From: Amorphochlora amoebiformis
Taxonomy: Eukaryota; Cercozoa; Chlorarachniophyceae
Direction: 5' to 3'
NCBI GenBank assembly: GCA_054601695.1
Contig: BAAHQB010000006.1
Coordinates: 1,240,001-1,304,000 of the forward strand
Length of the DNA: 64,000 nt
Positions 51,746-64,000 of the stretch are shown here, in pieces (position 1 is the stretch's first letter; every line of letters begins with the position of its first letter). The notes beneath the pieces were generated by a model that had not been told where the DNA came from, did no database searches, and was given only the letters and a program-made list of their open reading frames with translations. Both the position numbers and the translations under genes were made by a program.

Positions 51746-52751
51746 ATGGGGGAGTTCCCCGACGCCGCACAAGAGATTTTTTTTTACCCTGGATGTAGAA
51801 TATCGTTGAGAATCCGAAGAGTGTCACCATATGCTCGAATCTTAGTTTCTTACAAACATCTCAATCCGATGACAGGGCGTTGGTGATATAGCTTTGGGTG
51901 AGTCGCTCAACGGCTCAGCATCCAGTGTCGAGAGGACGGATAAAAATAGGAAAGATGCTTTGTCTATATTGAGGAAGTGTTTGCTATACGGCTTGTTGTT
52001 GATAACGTTTGGGATACTGCTCAAGGTGAATGCACCACCAGTGCTGTTCTCCACAAGAAAACGATAAGCATTTTGATGTAACTTCACGCCTTTTGCCAGA
52101 TTCTGCTTGTGGATATGGGAATGTATGACCGCTTGATGAGTGTGGGCCGCTGGATCAAGTGGATTCACGTGAGTACCTTTCAACCTACTGATCTACTATT
52201 CTCAATTTTGTTCTAATTGTGTGTTTTATACCTTGTCTCCAAGGGTAAAGGAGGGGTATTCCTGTTGATCAATCTCTCTGCCATCGCGGCCATCATATCA
52301 GGTAGTCCCACTAACCGCCTCAAAGCCCCCAGGTAGTTGAAAACTGACATTTTTCCTACCCAGTCCCACCTCTGGCCATCGACGTGGTGATGAATATCGT
52401 CGCCGGGGCCGTCTATGGAACCATCGTACGTATACCGCATTACATACATAGGAAGAAAAGGGATTCAATATAGATGACATATGAGTAGCCGACCGGCAAC
52501 CCAGGGTTATATCGACAGGCCATCTAGTACTCCGGGCTTGGCTATGCAGCTGGGAAACTATAGTAATTGGCAAGTAGAACACTCCATCCTGACGAAGATA
52601 TTTTTCCTTCCCCTCCTTACAGCTCGGAACGTGTGTATATGTTTTGGGGACGTCGATAGGCTGCTGTGTTGCCTTTCAAGTGTTCAAGCTCTCATGCCAT
52701 AATGTGGGTTTGTTTTATGTCTGGCTTTCACATTTTAGATATAATATATAG

Positions 52752-52788
<37 letters not shown>

Positions 52789-52877
52789 ATATACATATAT
52801 ATACATTACACAAATATATATACACATATTATATTATATTATATTACAAATCTGTACACACGCTCACATACACACTC

Positions 52878-52938
<61 letters not shown>

Positions 52939-53235
52939 TATACATATATATATACATATATATATATTTATATATAATATATGTACACTATATATTCATA
53001 TATCTCTAAACATAATCTATAGAATACATATGCTGCATATTTGAACCAAAAACAGAGCTCATGTTTCTCCGGGTCGCCAGGCTCATGGATTGAGCCCTAC
53101 ACCAAGCGCGCAAAAGCCCTTAGCTCCGCTATGAAAGACGACTGTACAGGACTTCAAATAACGTAATTTCTGCTCTTAGTACATCTATGTATGCTTACAA
53201 ATAAATCTATATTTGTATCGGTATATCTATATATC

Positions 53236-53267
<32 letters not shown>

Positions 53268-53303
53268 TAATGCAGTGAAATGTAATAATATATATATATA
53301 TAA

Positions 53304-53334
<31 letters not shown>

Positions 53335-53379
53335 AATATATGTATATATTTATGTTCATATACATATATAATTATATAA

Positions 53380-53411
<32 letters not shown>

Positions 53412-53822
53412 TATATAATATATATATATATATGTCATACAAACATTGGCAATTCGAATCGTCAGCCTTTTTGGAATGGATATGTGTTGTGCATAAATGT
53501 TCCAAAACCATATTATATCATATATATATATTTATGTATATATATATATATATATATGAATATATATACAATTGTATATGTATGTATATCAATATATGTA
53601 TATATAATATATATATATATAAATATAAATATATGTGTATATATGTATGTAAAGTTACATGTATCTTAAACATATTCACGTGCATCATATTCAGACTTTT
53701 ATTGCGGGTATCTCCAATCACACCGTTGTCGATTTGTACTGCTCTTCTCGCTCTTACGGAGCTGAGGTATTGAGTATATGTACGAAGATATAGTGTGTAT
53801 TGAATGTATGTATTTATATGTG

Positions 53823-53862
<40 letters not shown>

Positions 53863-53868
53863 AAAGAG

Positions 53869-53931
<63 letters not shown>

Positions 53932-54025
53932 TTATATATACATACATACGCATAATATATATATATATATATATTGTTTGTGTGTGTATGTATGTAATGT
54001 ATAAAAAATGTAAATGTATGTAATA

Positions 54026-54060
<35 letters not shown>

Positions 54061-54259
54061 TTATTTATATATATATATATACATATGTATGTGTGTAAAT
54101 TATTATTATGTACATACATATATATATATATACATATGTATATATATATATATGTATATATGTGTATATATATGATATACATATATTGCTACATACGTAA
54201 AAACATATATAAACTATATTTAGATATAAAATTATGCGTATGTGTGTATATATATCTTG

Positions 54260-54330
<71 letters not shown>

Positions 54331-54768
54331 CGTGTATATATATATATATAATATATATATGCATATATATGTATGTAATATACGTAACATATATGCATAC
54401 AAATAGATATATATATATATATATATATATATTGTAATGTTGTATGTGGACATATTTGCGCAGTGAGTAAATATTTTGTCCAATGATAGGTTTGCACCGT
54501 ATGCTTTGGGGACCGTAATTGGCCTAATTCCCGCAAGCCTACCCTACTGTTACTTAGGGTATACTAGTTATATTAATGTAAATATATAAACTTTGCAATG
54601 TTTGCGACATATACATTTGCAGTGAAAAAACAACTGAGATGTTTTTATTTAAATGTATGTAGCAATATAATGATGTATGAGCTTCTACCTTTACATATGT
54701 GAAATATATATTTATATATTATATTTACACATATGCAAAATACGCAGATACAAATACACAAATATCTA

Positions 54769-54809
<41 letters not shown>

Positions 54810-55365
54810 AATATATATATATATATGTATACACGTATACATATATATATGTATGTGTACATTTCTTTTTTCGCTGTTGTAGTATTCATGCATGTATCCA
54901 CAACACAAAATACGCACATGGTATATCTAAATGTATAGTACTGATTTGTTTGTGAACATAATTATAAATTTATATATCTACATATATATATATATATATA
55001 TAATATATAATATAATATAATATGTATATATATATATATAAAATATTAAAATACTTGAAATCCATAGCCTTTATTCCAGGATTGACTGTGTCAAATACTG
55101 GTAGGTGGGTTGCATTTATGTATGTGTCTGGTATGTGTATATAAAGGTAAATGAATATTGCATGTAAATGTAAATATACGATTTTATATATGTATATGTA
55201 TATAATGCATATATGTGTGGACATAGGTATGTGGGAAAGGATGTGGCCGATAAAGGCATCCCTACAAGCGTAGCGGACGTTATTGGGTACAAAATGATTT
55301 TCAATATCTAGGCTATCCTCTATATATAACACAGTTACCTACACATACATACCTAGATATACAAT

Positions 55366-55408
<43 letters not shown>

Positions 55409-55611
55409 ACGTATAAATATTGTTATATATATATATATATATATATATGTACATATATACATATATATTACCTACACATACATACCTAGATATACAATTA
55501 TATATATAATATACATATATATATATACAATTATATATATAATATACATATATATAGATATGTATATATATATATTTTTTACGTATAAATATTGTTATAT
55601 ATATATATATA

Positions 55612-55661
<50 letters not shown>

Positions 55662-55736
55662 ATGCATATCTATATGCATAATATATATTTATATACATAT
55701 ATATATTATATATATATATATATACATACACATACA

Positions 55737-55783
<47 letters not shown>

Positions 55784-55856
55784 ATGGATATTTGTACAAA
55801 ATGTCTATGCATATTCTTATATTTACATACGTATACATATACATGTGTACATGTAT

Positions 55857-55888
<32 letters not shown>

Positions 55889-56087
55889 ATATATTTGTAT
55901 ATGTGTATTATATATGTGTATAGATGTGTGTATATGTGTATTTATATTCGTGTTTTGTTATTATTACTATAAATGTATATATATGTATATATATGTGTGC
56001 GTATATACATATATATATATATACATATGTATATATATTATATATGTACATATATACATGTAATGACACACACATATATGTATATTA

Positions 56088-56126
<39 letters not shown>

Positions 56127-56197
56127 ATATATATATATATATATGTACATATATATGTATTGTGGATGCACCATCTAATTTTATACATGTATATGTC

Positions 56198-56257
<60 letters not shown>

Positions 56258-56292
56258 TATTGTATCTATGTGTGTCTGTGTAAGATAAAGGC

Positions 56293-56326
<34 letters not shown>

Positions 56327-56806
56327 ATGTATGTACATATATATGGGCTATGTATTATGGATACGTATCATCTATTTTATATGTATATATATACATATAT
56401 ATATATATATATGTATATGTATGTATATGTATGTACCATATATGTAAAAATTGAATATAGTTACACACACACACAAACATATATGATATATAATATATAT
56501 ATATATATATATAAGAGTACACGCACACATTTATGTGACAGTGTTATGTGTTCAAATGTGTATATAGTAATTATGTTGACATATATACGTAAACTTATCC
56601 TGACAGCTACTTCCTTGGGGCTTTTGCCACGATTCTTGTTAGTTACAAAGTGTACCAAGTGTCAGAGCGGTAAGACTACATTTATGAAAATATAGGGATG
56701 TAACATATAAATATATACATACATATACATATACATACAATACATACACACATATACAGATGTGCATATATATTTATATGGCAATTATATATATATATAT
56801 ATAATA

Positions 56807-56876
<70 letters not shown>

Positions 56877-56945
56877 ATATATATATATATATATAATATA
56901 TATACACATATGAGTATATATATATATATATGTGTATTTATACAC

Positions 56946-56982
<37 letters not shown>

Positions 56983-57245
56983 GCACATATATACATATAC
57001 ATATATATATGTACCATACCCGTGCGAGAAAAGTAAGAGGTTATCAATAGGTAAGATACATAGGATACCTGTTTTTAGGTTTCATGCCAATATCATCACA
57101 CACACACATGTGTGTGTTATATATATATATATACATGTAGTTCCCGTTACACTTGATTTTTGATTCACAACGTACTTGATCGAACGAAGAAGACATATAT
57201 TACATATAAACAGTAAATTTATGTATACATATAATATATATGTAA

Positions 57246-57279
<34 letters not shown>

Positions 57280-58004
57280 TATAACAGTATATATGTTTAT
57301 ATTTGTACATTTATTTATATTTTCCTAGAGCGACAATAGAAATAGAATAAAAGGAAGCATCATTCACTAGATATCATCGTCGACAGAGAATAAAAATATA
57401 CTCATAGCTATGTTGAAGATCGCTGGAGACCTCGGAGAGCAGACATCGCCTCCCCCAGTACCACCCGGTGGTAACGGGTTTCATACTATTAGGTGACAAG
57501 GGGCGATATCACGCTATGTCACAGTCTGGAACTTCTCGGAAATATTCGATTAAGATCCGACCAAGCTACCCATAATCAGTTGTCTTAATCCAAGTATTCT
57601 AGTTCAAACGAGTCTCAACCAAATCATGAACTACCACCAGCATACCATTCCACTGCGCTATATGTTACTACACTGTATATTTTTAAATAGTGCTTGTAAT
57701 GTATTTATGTGTGTGTATATAATTATACATAAAATATATATTGCATGTATACAACCACAATGTATATATTTTACGTTGTGAATATGTTTACATATATATA
57801 TGTATACATACATATATATATATATGTATGTATGTATGTATATACATATAGATTCATTTATGTACATATATATATATATATATATATATTTAACATATAT
57901 ATGTAAAAATATACATATATTATATGTGTAAGGGTTTTGAAATCTGTGACCCCTGGAAAATTAGAAGTTGATGAAAAAGATGCGGAATCTAGGTTATACA
58001 TTCT

Positions 58005-58066
<62 letters not shown>

Positions 58067-58156
58067 CACATATATATATATATGTATATATGTGTATATA
58101 TAATATATACACACATATATGTAATATACACACATATATATATGTCTGTGCATACA

Positions 58157-58192
<36 letters not shown>

Positions 58193-58197
58193 CATAT

Positions 58198-58230
<33 letters not shown>

Positions 58231-58499
58231 GTATATGTATATATGTATATATGTGTATATTATTTAGTATATTTTATACATAGAAATGTGTATATATGTG
58301 TATATATATGTATATGTACATATATCATATATATATATATATATATATACGTATATATTTGTATAAATATATATATATATATTTATATATATATATATAT
58401 GTGTGTGTGTATATATGTATGTATGTGAATGTATTTTATATACGTCAAAGGATGTTCAAAAATACAGCGTATGAGGGTCACATTTCGTACCCTGGATAA
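51746..58499 (+). CDS. VTT-domain membrane protein (TVP38/TMEM64/DedA family)
   Basis: A multi-span membrane protein of the SNARE-associated Golgi family (PF09335); relatives act in Golgi/ER membrane and lipid homeostasis. Exons are 51746-51820, 51876-52025, 52100-52168, 52244-52301, 52364-52425, 52623-52707, 53081-53162, 53695-53766, 54490-54577, 54883-54920, 55227-55286, 56607-56669, 57933-57992 and 58451-58499 (stop TAA): 1011 nt, all phases agree, 336 residues. Family landmarks in order: [104 protein letters not shown] with PYCYLGY; and a last span [16 protein letters not shown]. The tail is charged. The first exon ([16 protein letters not shown]) has a weak GTGTCA donor, and the 52707 donor has an alternative, so those two are least sure. 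Introns range from about 50 bp to over 1 kb. Confidence 0.88.
53767..54489. repeat. AT simple sequence in a VTT-gene intron
   Basis: (AT)n, TATG and TGTG runs between the two most diagnostic VTT exons, which join in frame across it (CTG-AG|G). Confidence 0.9.
57411..57672 (+). repeat. dispersed repeat, copy B
   Basis: A GC-normal insert in a VTT-gene intron beginning TGTTGAAGATCGCTGGAG. Its core at 57489-57545 matches copy A (27728-27785): GGTGACAAGG, GATATCACGC, TCTGGAACTTCTCGG. Ends are approximate, and no ORF is present. Confidence 0.6.
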
Positions 58500-58561
58500 C
58501 ACACTTACATATAAATATAAATGTACATATACAAAATAGATACATATAAAATAAATATGTT

Positions 58562-58599
<38 letters not shown>

Positions 58600-59416
58600 T
58601 ATATATATGTAAAATATATTTGTGTAAAATATATATGTGTATGTGTATATATGTATATATTATATATTCATATATATATATATATATATATATTTGTGTA
58701 ATATATATATATATATATATATATATGCATATAACTAGGTACATATATATATTTGTATATATTATGTAACTAGCAACGATCCTGAGCAGTCCACCGAGCT
58801 GATCCGTCGGATAGCAAGTAAATAGAACATGTCCCATGGCACACATACATCTGTTTCAAGAATCACTTTTAGAAGTCGGCGATGACAACAGTCGGTGCGC
58901 GTCACATATGAATTTATTTGTTATAGTCTGTGAGAAATCTTGAAAATGATAGTTTTGCTATCTACTAGATCTACTAGATCTACCTAGTCTACTCTAGCCA
59001 CTAGATCAGACTAGGCTAGCCATGATTTGCACTCATGAAGTACGGCCCGATGATAGTTCACATGACGATTGGTCATTTTCAATGAATTCGAATTATAACA
59101 ATCAATTAAGTCTAGAAGTCAATCATCATGTAGCAGGCCTCTAGGATCTACTAGTCTAGCTAGTCTATTTGTGTGAACTAGAAATTCTAGAATCAGATGG
59201 ATACAAGCTAGACAAGTAATAGATACTAAGATGAAAAAAATATAAATGAGAGTCATGCAAATTTTATGGGTGATGTGTATATATATATCTAGATATATAT
59301 ACATATACTAGATATACTTTTTCTAGTATATACATATATATATATATATATCTTTCCTACGATATTGAACGTAATATATGTGTATATGTATGTGTGTAGA
59401 TATATCTAGTATATCT

Positions 59417-59469
<53 letters not shown>

Positions 59470-59642
59470 TCTATATATTATGTATGTATATATATGTATA
59501 TATATATATATATATTATTATAATATACATGCCGTGTAATCCTATATATGTAACTATTCTGGATATTAGATGAACTAGATGAAGGTCAACGTCGTGTAAA
59601 TCATAGATGTACATGTGCAAATCTGCCCCACTCATAATGTAG
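58500..59642. other. intergenic region between convergent genes, with CTAG-rich island
   Basis: From 58500 to 58740 it is AT-rich. At about 58765-58860 there is a complex patch whose minus strand reads GHVLFTCYPTDQLGGLLRIV without clear splice partners. From about 58930 to 59460 CTAG words are very frequent (CTAGATCTACTAGATCTACC-like), as at 20.99-21.6 and 28.86-29.22 kb. It must include the 3' UTRs of the VTT gene and the Arg/Asp-rich gene. Confidence 0.6.
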
Positions 59643-60966
59643 CTAGCGTAGAGCTTCCGCTTCAAGCTTTGTAAGTTGGAGCTGCTCTTCAATTTTTCTG
59701 CCAAAAATTACTCTCAGACCATACATTTCCCCAGGTGATGTAAGTGGTATTACTCACCTAAAAATCAAGGTTTCCAAAGACACAGCAGCCTTTGCAGCCT
59801 CGACATTAAGTCGACACGCTTGAACCTCAGGCTTAGTTTTGAGAGATGTCCTGGATAAATCCACCAGATTCTTGTCCAGGCTTCTAATGTACTGCCAATC
59901 TTTACTTGAGAATGACCTACTAGGCTGAATCTCCGGGATCTCCGCCACAGTGGGGACTATTCTTGGTGGGGGCGGTGTGGATATGGGGACAGGGTAGGGG
60001 GTAGGAGGGAAGAGAGGGGATGGTGGTGGAAGGAGAACGGGAAATCTGGGAACGGGGAAGGGAGGGGGAAGGGGAGGGCCATTATGAGGAATTCTGAAGA
60101 TTGGGATGGGAATTGGGCGTGTGCTAGGCCGAGGAACTGAGGAGTAGAGGATAGTTATTCTCAGTCAATGACGAACATATTACTTTCTCGGATTACCTAG
60201 ACCGTTGTTTTTGCGAATTTCAGATATTTTGGTGCCCCCTTCGCTCGTTGTCTCAACCCGTGATGACTTCCAATTGCCTCCCCCATTGTTGATAATAGAG
60301 GTACCCCAACCTGTTTTCCTGATTTTGCTTGAATCAGGCCTGCGATCATCCCGTGGCCCTCTTCGGCCGCTATCACGGGACCTCTTTCGGTTGTGCCTGT
60401 GCGTGCGTGAGAGAGTCAAGTTCAAAATTTTGAAGTGCATGTGTATTATTCTACCAATCATGTTCCCTCGTTGGATCCCTTCCATGGTCTCTATGATCTC
60501 GCTTGTAGTCCCTCGCATAGTCTCGGTGGTCGCGATGATCTCTGTTGTCGCGCCTCCTCCCATTCCGCGGATCACGAATATCCCGCACGTCCCGAACGTC
60601 TCTTGAGTCTCTATGTTGAGCTCGATAGTCATCTCTTGGGCTTCGTCGGTCATGACCCTTGAAACCCCGGTGCCCGTGGTCGTTGAAGTGGCCGTAGCCT
60701 TTGGAGATGTGACGCGAACTAAATACATTCATGAAAAGACATTCGTATTAGCGCATGCTGGAATTAATTTGTTCCATTCAGTTCCTTCTTTCCGAATGTG
60801 CAATTCAACAACGTGAGGGGTTGTTGTACCTCATCAGAGCATCAATTATCCGCTCCTCGGTCGCTTGCGTGGCGCCATTCTTGCGAACTTTTTGGAAAAA
60901 CAATTCTAAATTTATCTTTTCGGCGGAGATGGCGGTCGGGGTTGGACAAACCCTTTTCACGCCCTT
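59643..60966 (-). CDS. Arg/Asp-rich, Pro-rich protein, probable RNA-associated factor
   Basis: Exons are 60966-60830, 60718-60455, 60396-60197, 60136-59758 and 59697-59643 (stop TAG), together 1035 nt (345 codons) with every phase matching and introns of only about 60-110 bp. In order: a helical segment with INLELFFQKVRKNGATQATE; an RD/HRD-rich region (RDSRDVRDVRDIRDPRNGRR) of about 85 residues; a basic Ser/Gly region (RKRSRDSGRRGPRDDRR); a Pro-rich region (LPPPFPVPRFPVLLPPPSP); then a helical end, DWQYIRSLDKNLVDLSR and KIEEQLQLTKLEAEALR. RD/RS-like composition is typical of nuclear RNA-processing proteins, so that role is inferred. The first exon opens in phase 0 without a Met, so a further 5' exon is missing. 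GC-normal and free of AT arrays. Confidence 0.75.
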
Positions 60967-61024
60967 CTGTCTTCAGATATATAATTAAACCCTTTCTGAA
61001 CACCATTTTTCTCAGAGGCAGCTC
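60967..61024. promoter_or_regulatory. very short head-to-head gene spacer
   Basis: Only 58 bp separates the 5'-most supported exon of the Arg/Asp-rich gene (minus) from the ATG of the membrane coiled-coil gene (plus). Since the former lacks its start exon, the two 5' ends may overlap in antisense. Confidence 0.4.
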
Positions 61025-61901
61025 ATGCCACGACTGGCGATATTGGCAATGGTGTCCCTTTTGTGTTCCATGGTATATCTCGGATATCGCTTCGCTTCCG
61101 TCGTCAAGTATGCGCGAATTCTGACACTTCAGAAGCAATTCCACGTTTCTGATGTAGATATTTATACATGACGTATTACACAGCTCGACTTCTGAGGAAG
61201 CCATACGTCGCATGAAAGCTAACCAGCTGCTGGAGTCGGTAAAAAATGAATTCGTGTCGATGATATAAGAGAATCACTGTCTAAAGAGATATTTTCAAGC
61301 TTCCACCCCCATCGGGAAGAAAAGAAATTTAACGAATTGGCTTCTGTTTACCTCATTCAGTTGATCCCGATGTTTATTCTAGGAGGGATCGGGAAAATTC
61401 AGTGCGTTCCGGGCACAGGTGCATTGCATCTCGCTCCCACCTTCATAATCAAACCATCCCCAGCAGCCCCTGAGTTTCCCACACCCTGTGCCCCTGCGTA
61501 TTTTGAGGTCTGAATACGAGTTTGATTTGTACTCTATCTGTCCCCTCTCTTTTTCTTAGCTTCAGATGTTTGAGGATAAGCTCGATGATATCTCCAAGAA
61601 GGTCTCTTGGAATTGTATCTATACATATTTAAAATATTTGGATGTAAGTAGTAGGATCGGGAATATCCTGATTTGCTGGTTTTCGAAATTAGGTGTCCGA
61701 CTTCTCATCTTGGCTCCCCAAAGAGGTTGATAATCACCGAACAGAGACAAGACTGGAAGCTGAGGTATTCATGTATTATACGTACCTGTTTAAATATGTA
61801 TATATATATGTATGTATATATATATATATATTATATGTATCTAATGCTTATATATGTATATAGATTAAAAAAAAAAGAAGGTGAATTTACGCACATATGT
61901 G

Positions 61902-61977
<76 letters not shown>

Positions 61978-62054
61978 GTAATATATATAAATATCTATAT
62001 ATATATATTACATATATATAATATATATATATAAAATATATATATAAATATATG

Positions 62055-62134
<80 letters not shown>

Positions 62135-62149
62135 ACATATATATCAATA

Positions 62150-62217
<68 letters not shown>

Positions 62218-62222
62218 GTGCG

Positions 62223-62265
<43 letters not shown>

Positions 62266-62523
62266 TATAATTATAAATATATATATATATATATTATATG
62301 TATATATATATTATACGTATATGTTTGTAGTGATATGTCTAAAAATAATAAATAATCTATAGTTATATACTTCTACCAGATACGCGATACGTCCAAGGAG
62401 ATTCTCTCTCTACAACGTCAAGTTCGAAATATTTCCACCAAGACTGACGAGAGCCTGCAAATTTCTAAAAAGCTAATCGATGAAGCTCTTCGCGCTCAAT
62501 TCCAGGCCTATCGAGACCGGTAA
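61025..62523 (+). CDS. 161-residue membrane-anchored coiled-coil protein, unknown family
   Basis: Exons are 61025-61153, 61197-61238, 61289-61345, 61560-61601, 61693-61764 and 62380-62523 (stop TAA), all phase 0, 162 codons with stop. It starts [20 protein letters not shown], a signal-anchor-like hydrophobic segment, followed by basic residues. The rest is helical: [64 protein letters not shown], and a final exon, [17 protein letters not shown] with [17 protein letters not shown], with heptad spacing. It suggests an anchored tether or complex subunit, but I do not recognise the family. Four introns are short (43-214 bp) and the fifth (about 615 bp) contains (AT)n. Exon 3 has other possible acceptors. 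Confidence 0.7.
61880..62345. repeat. (AT)n blocks in the last intron of the membrane coiled-coil gene
   Basis: Long AT alternation at about 61905-61975 and 62060-62215, with a TG run near 62121. Confidence 0.9.
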
Positions 62524-63129
62524 TCGTAGCCAAATCCAACCTACAATCCACCCGACAGTCTACAAGATAACCCTACAACGCTAAGCCATCCAGTCGATAC
62601 CCTCGCCTGATTCTAAGAATCTGCCAATTTGACATCAGCCTCGTTCCTGAACCCTCTTCACCTACTTGCCTCTAACGAAAACCGATAACACCACAAGCAT
62701 CTTCTTCTTTGTCTAATGCATAGCCGAAACCTTGAATTCCACCCTCTTAGAAGGTGGAGTCAGTGAAATCCTCAGTCTGGCCTAATCCTAGCTTCCGTAG
62801 GTATGCCGAAGCTGTAAATAGCCTACAGCGTATAGAGGTAACCATAAACCATACCCTACCCTACAACCCTTACACTACCACATCAGCATCTTAGCACCTT
62901 GATGACAGTAGAAACTCAATCCTTTCACTTTCTCTTCACCTCTCTCCCCCTCCCTCTCCCCTCCGTTTATCAATTCCCCCCTCTAATTCCCCTCATCCCT
63001 TTCCCCTGGTCCCTACCTAGATATCTCGCCACTCTTTTAACTCTTATTCTCTTCTCACTCTCTCAAATAGGGATTGTTTAAGGTTTGTTTAGGTTTTGAG
63101 AGATTTTTTTGGGCGGGTGGTTAATACAG
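62524..63129. other. 3' flank and intergenic spacer
   Basis: Complex, C-rich plus-strand sequence with scattered CCTAACC and ACCCTACCCT words (possibly an eroded telomere-type array at 62840-62880) and pyrimidine-rich sequence at 62930-63060. No exon is supported. Confidence 0.6.
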
Positions 63130-63178
63130 GCTCAAGTGTCGACGTTCGTCGAGGAGAATTTTGCTCGCCAGGTGATAT

Positions 63179-63249
<71 letters not shown>

Positions 63250-63372
63250 CATTCACTGCATATATGAATATGTACATTTACATAATTACATATATGAAAG
63301 TACACTTTCATGTAGCAATATTCATATATACCTACACACATATACATGTACATTTACACGTAAACATAGTTA

Positions 63373-63403
<31 letters not shown>

Positions 63404-63487
63404 TCATATATATATATATATATATATATGTACATTTGTATTTCCACACACATATATACTAACACATATAAATGTTCGACGTTTCCG

Positions 63488-63547
<60 letters not shown>

Positions 63548-63790
63548 TCAGGGGTCTCTTCACAGGTGGCTCGTAGGCAGCAATTCTGGGGTATATATGT
63601 ACATGTTTAAATATATATCTTTCATGAGTGACAAAATATACCTATAATATGCCATAAATATGTAGATAAAAAGTACATACAAAGGCAAGACACATACGAG
63701 TATAGAAATATTTCCAAAAGAAATTTGGAAATTACCTGAGTCTTCTACCTTTCTTTCCCCTCCTCCTTTGTACTTTCCTTGTCTTCCCCC

Positions 63791-63832
<42 letters not shown>

Positions 63833-64000
63833 ATATATATATATACATATATATTCATGCGTGTAATTTAAATGTATATTTCATGTAATATAACATAATT
63901 ATATATGTATATATATATATATATGTATATATTATGATATATATTCAGGACACGGGGATGGGTGGCGAGGCGTATGGTACCCCTGGGCCTGTCTCGATGA
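63130..64000 (+). CDS. partial gene at the right edge, unknown family
   Basis: Three phase-0 exons: 63130-63171 ([14 protein letters not shown]), 63552-63590 ([13 protein letters not shown]) and 63949 to the window end ([17 protein letters not shown]). Acceptors are CAG in each case and donors GTGATA and GTATAT. The gene continues beyond 64000 and its start is not seen. The second exon is also open in another frame, and a minus-strand open segment lies near 63735-63790, so the model is tentative. Confidence 0.45.

Overview
This is a nuclear DNA window from an intron-rich eukaryote, most likely a unicellular one. It carries spliceosomal genes: short exons (about 30-270 nt) with GT-AG junctions, eukaryote-only families, and many interspersed TTAGGG/CCCTAA telomere-type arrays. 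Most of the 64 kb is simple sequence: (AT)n, (GA)n/(CT)n, (GC)n, ATATT-type arrays and degenerate telomeric repeat. I cannot name the species. TTAGGG telomeres occur in several eukaryotic supergroups, so they only weakly argue against plant- or apicomplexan-type TTTAGGG lineages.

Long ORFs here are nearly all artefacts of repeats reading as [12 protein letters not shown] or TLTL. Real genes were found by chaining short open segments flanked by splice sites whose intron phases agree. Left to right: a minus-strand gene of unknown family (1.45-4.13 kb); GA minisatellites; a telomeric array abutting a minus-strand BTB-domain gene (7.1-9.9 kb); an unassigned island (10.4-11.5 kb); a plus-strand gene with a coiled coil and a COPI-associated/TVP15-like membrane domain (14.1-20.6 kb); a one-exon minus fragment (20.8-21.0 kb); and a complete minus-strand malic enzyme (21.8-25.7 kb). 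Malic enzyme sits head-to-head with a plus-strand G-patch plus U1-type zinc-finger gene of GPATCH8 type (25.8-28.8 kb).

From 29.2 to 49.8 kb nearly all exons are on the minus strand. The 5' part (44.2-49.8 kb) is the N-terminal domain of translation initiation factor eIF5, reconstructed across nine phase-consistent exons. Further exons run downstream through coiled-coil segments (34.7-43.8 kb) to a terminal module with a stop codon at 29.2 kb. Whether these form one, two or three genes is open. Upstream lies an 80-residue minus-strand gene (50.3-51.3 kb), divergent from a complete plus-strand VTT/SNARE-associated (TVP38/TMEM64/DedA) membrane protein of about 336 residues (51.7-58.5 kb). The right end has an Arg/Asp-rich, Pro-rich minus-strand gene (59.6-61.0 kb) head-to-head with a 161-residue membrane-anchored coiled-coil protein (61.0-62.5 kb), then the start of a plus-strand gene cut by the window edge.

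Two genome-level patterns stand out. First, telomere-motif arrays lie inside introns or against exons rather than only at chromosome ends, and three of them contain the same roughly 43-bp non-telomeric element. Second, many exons are accompanied by decayed partial copies of one of their own splice junctions, separated by AT tracts: copies of the acceptor side lie upstream and copies of the donor side lie downstream. No tRNA, rRNA, CRISPR array or intact transposon was recognised.
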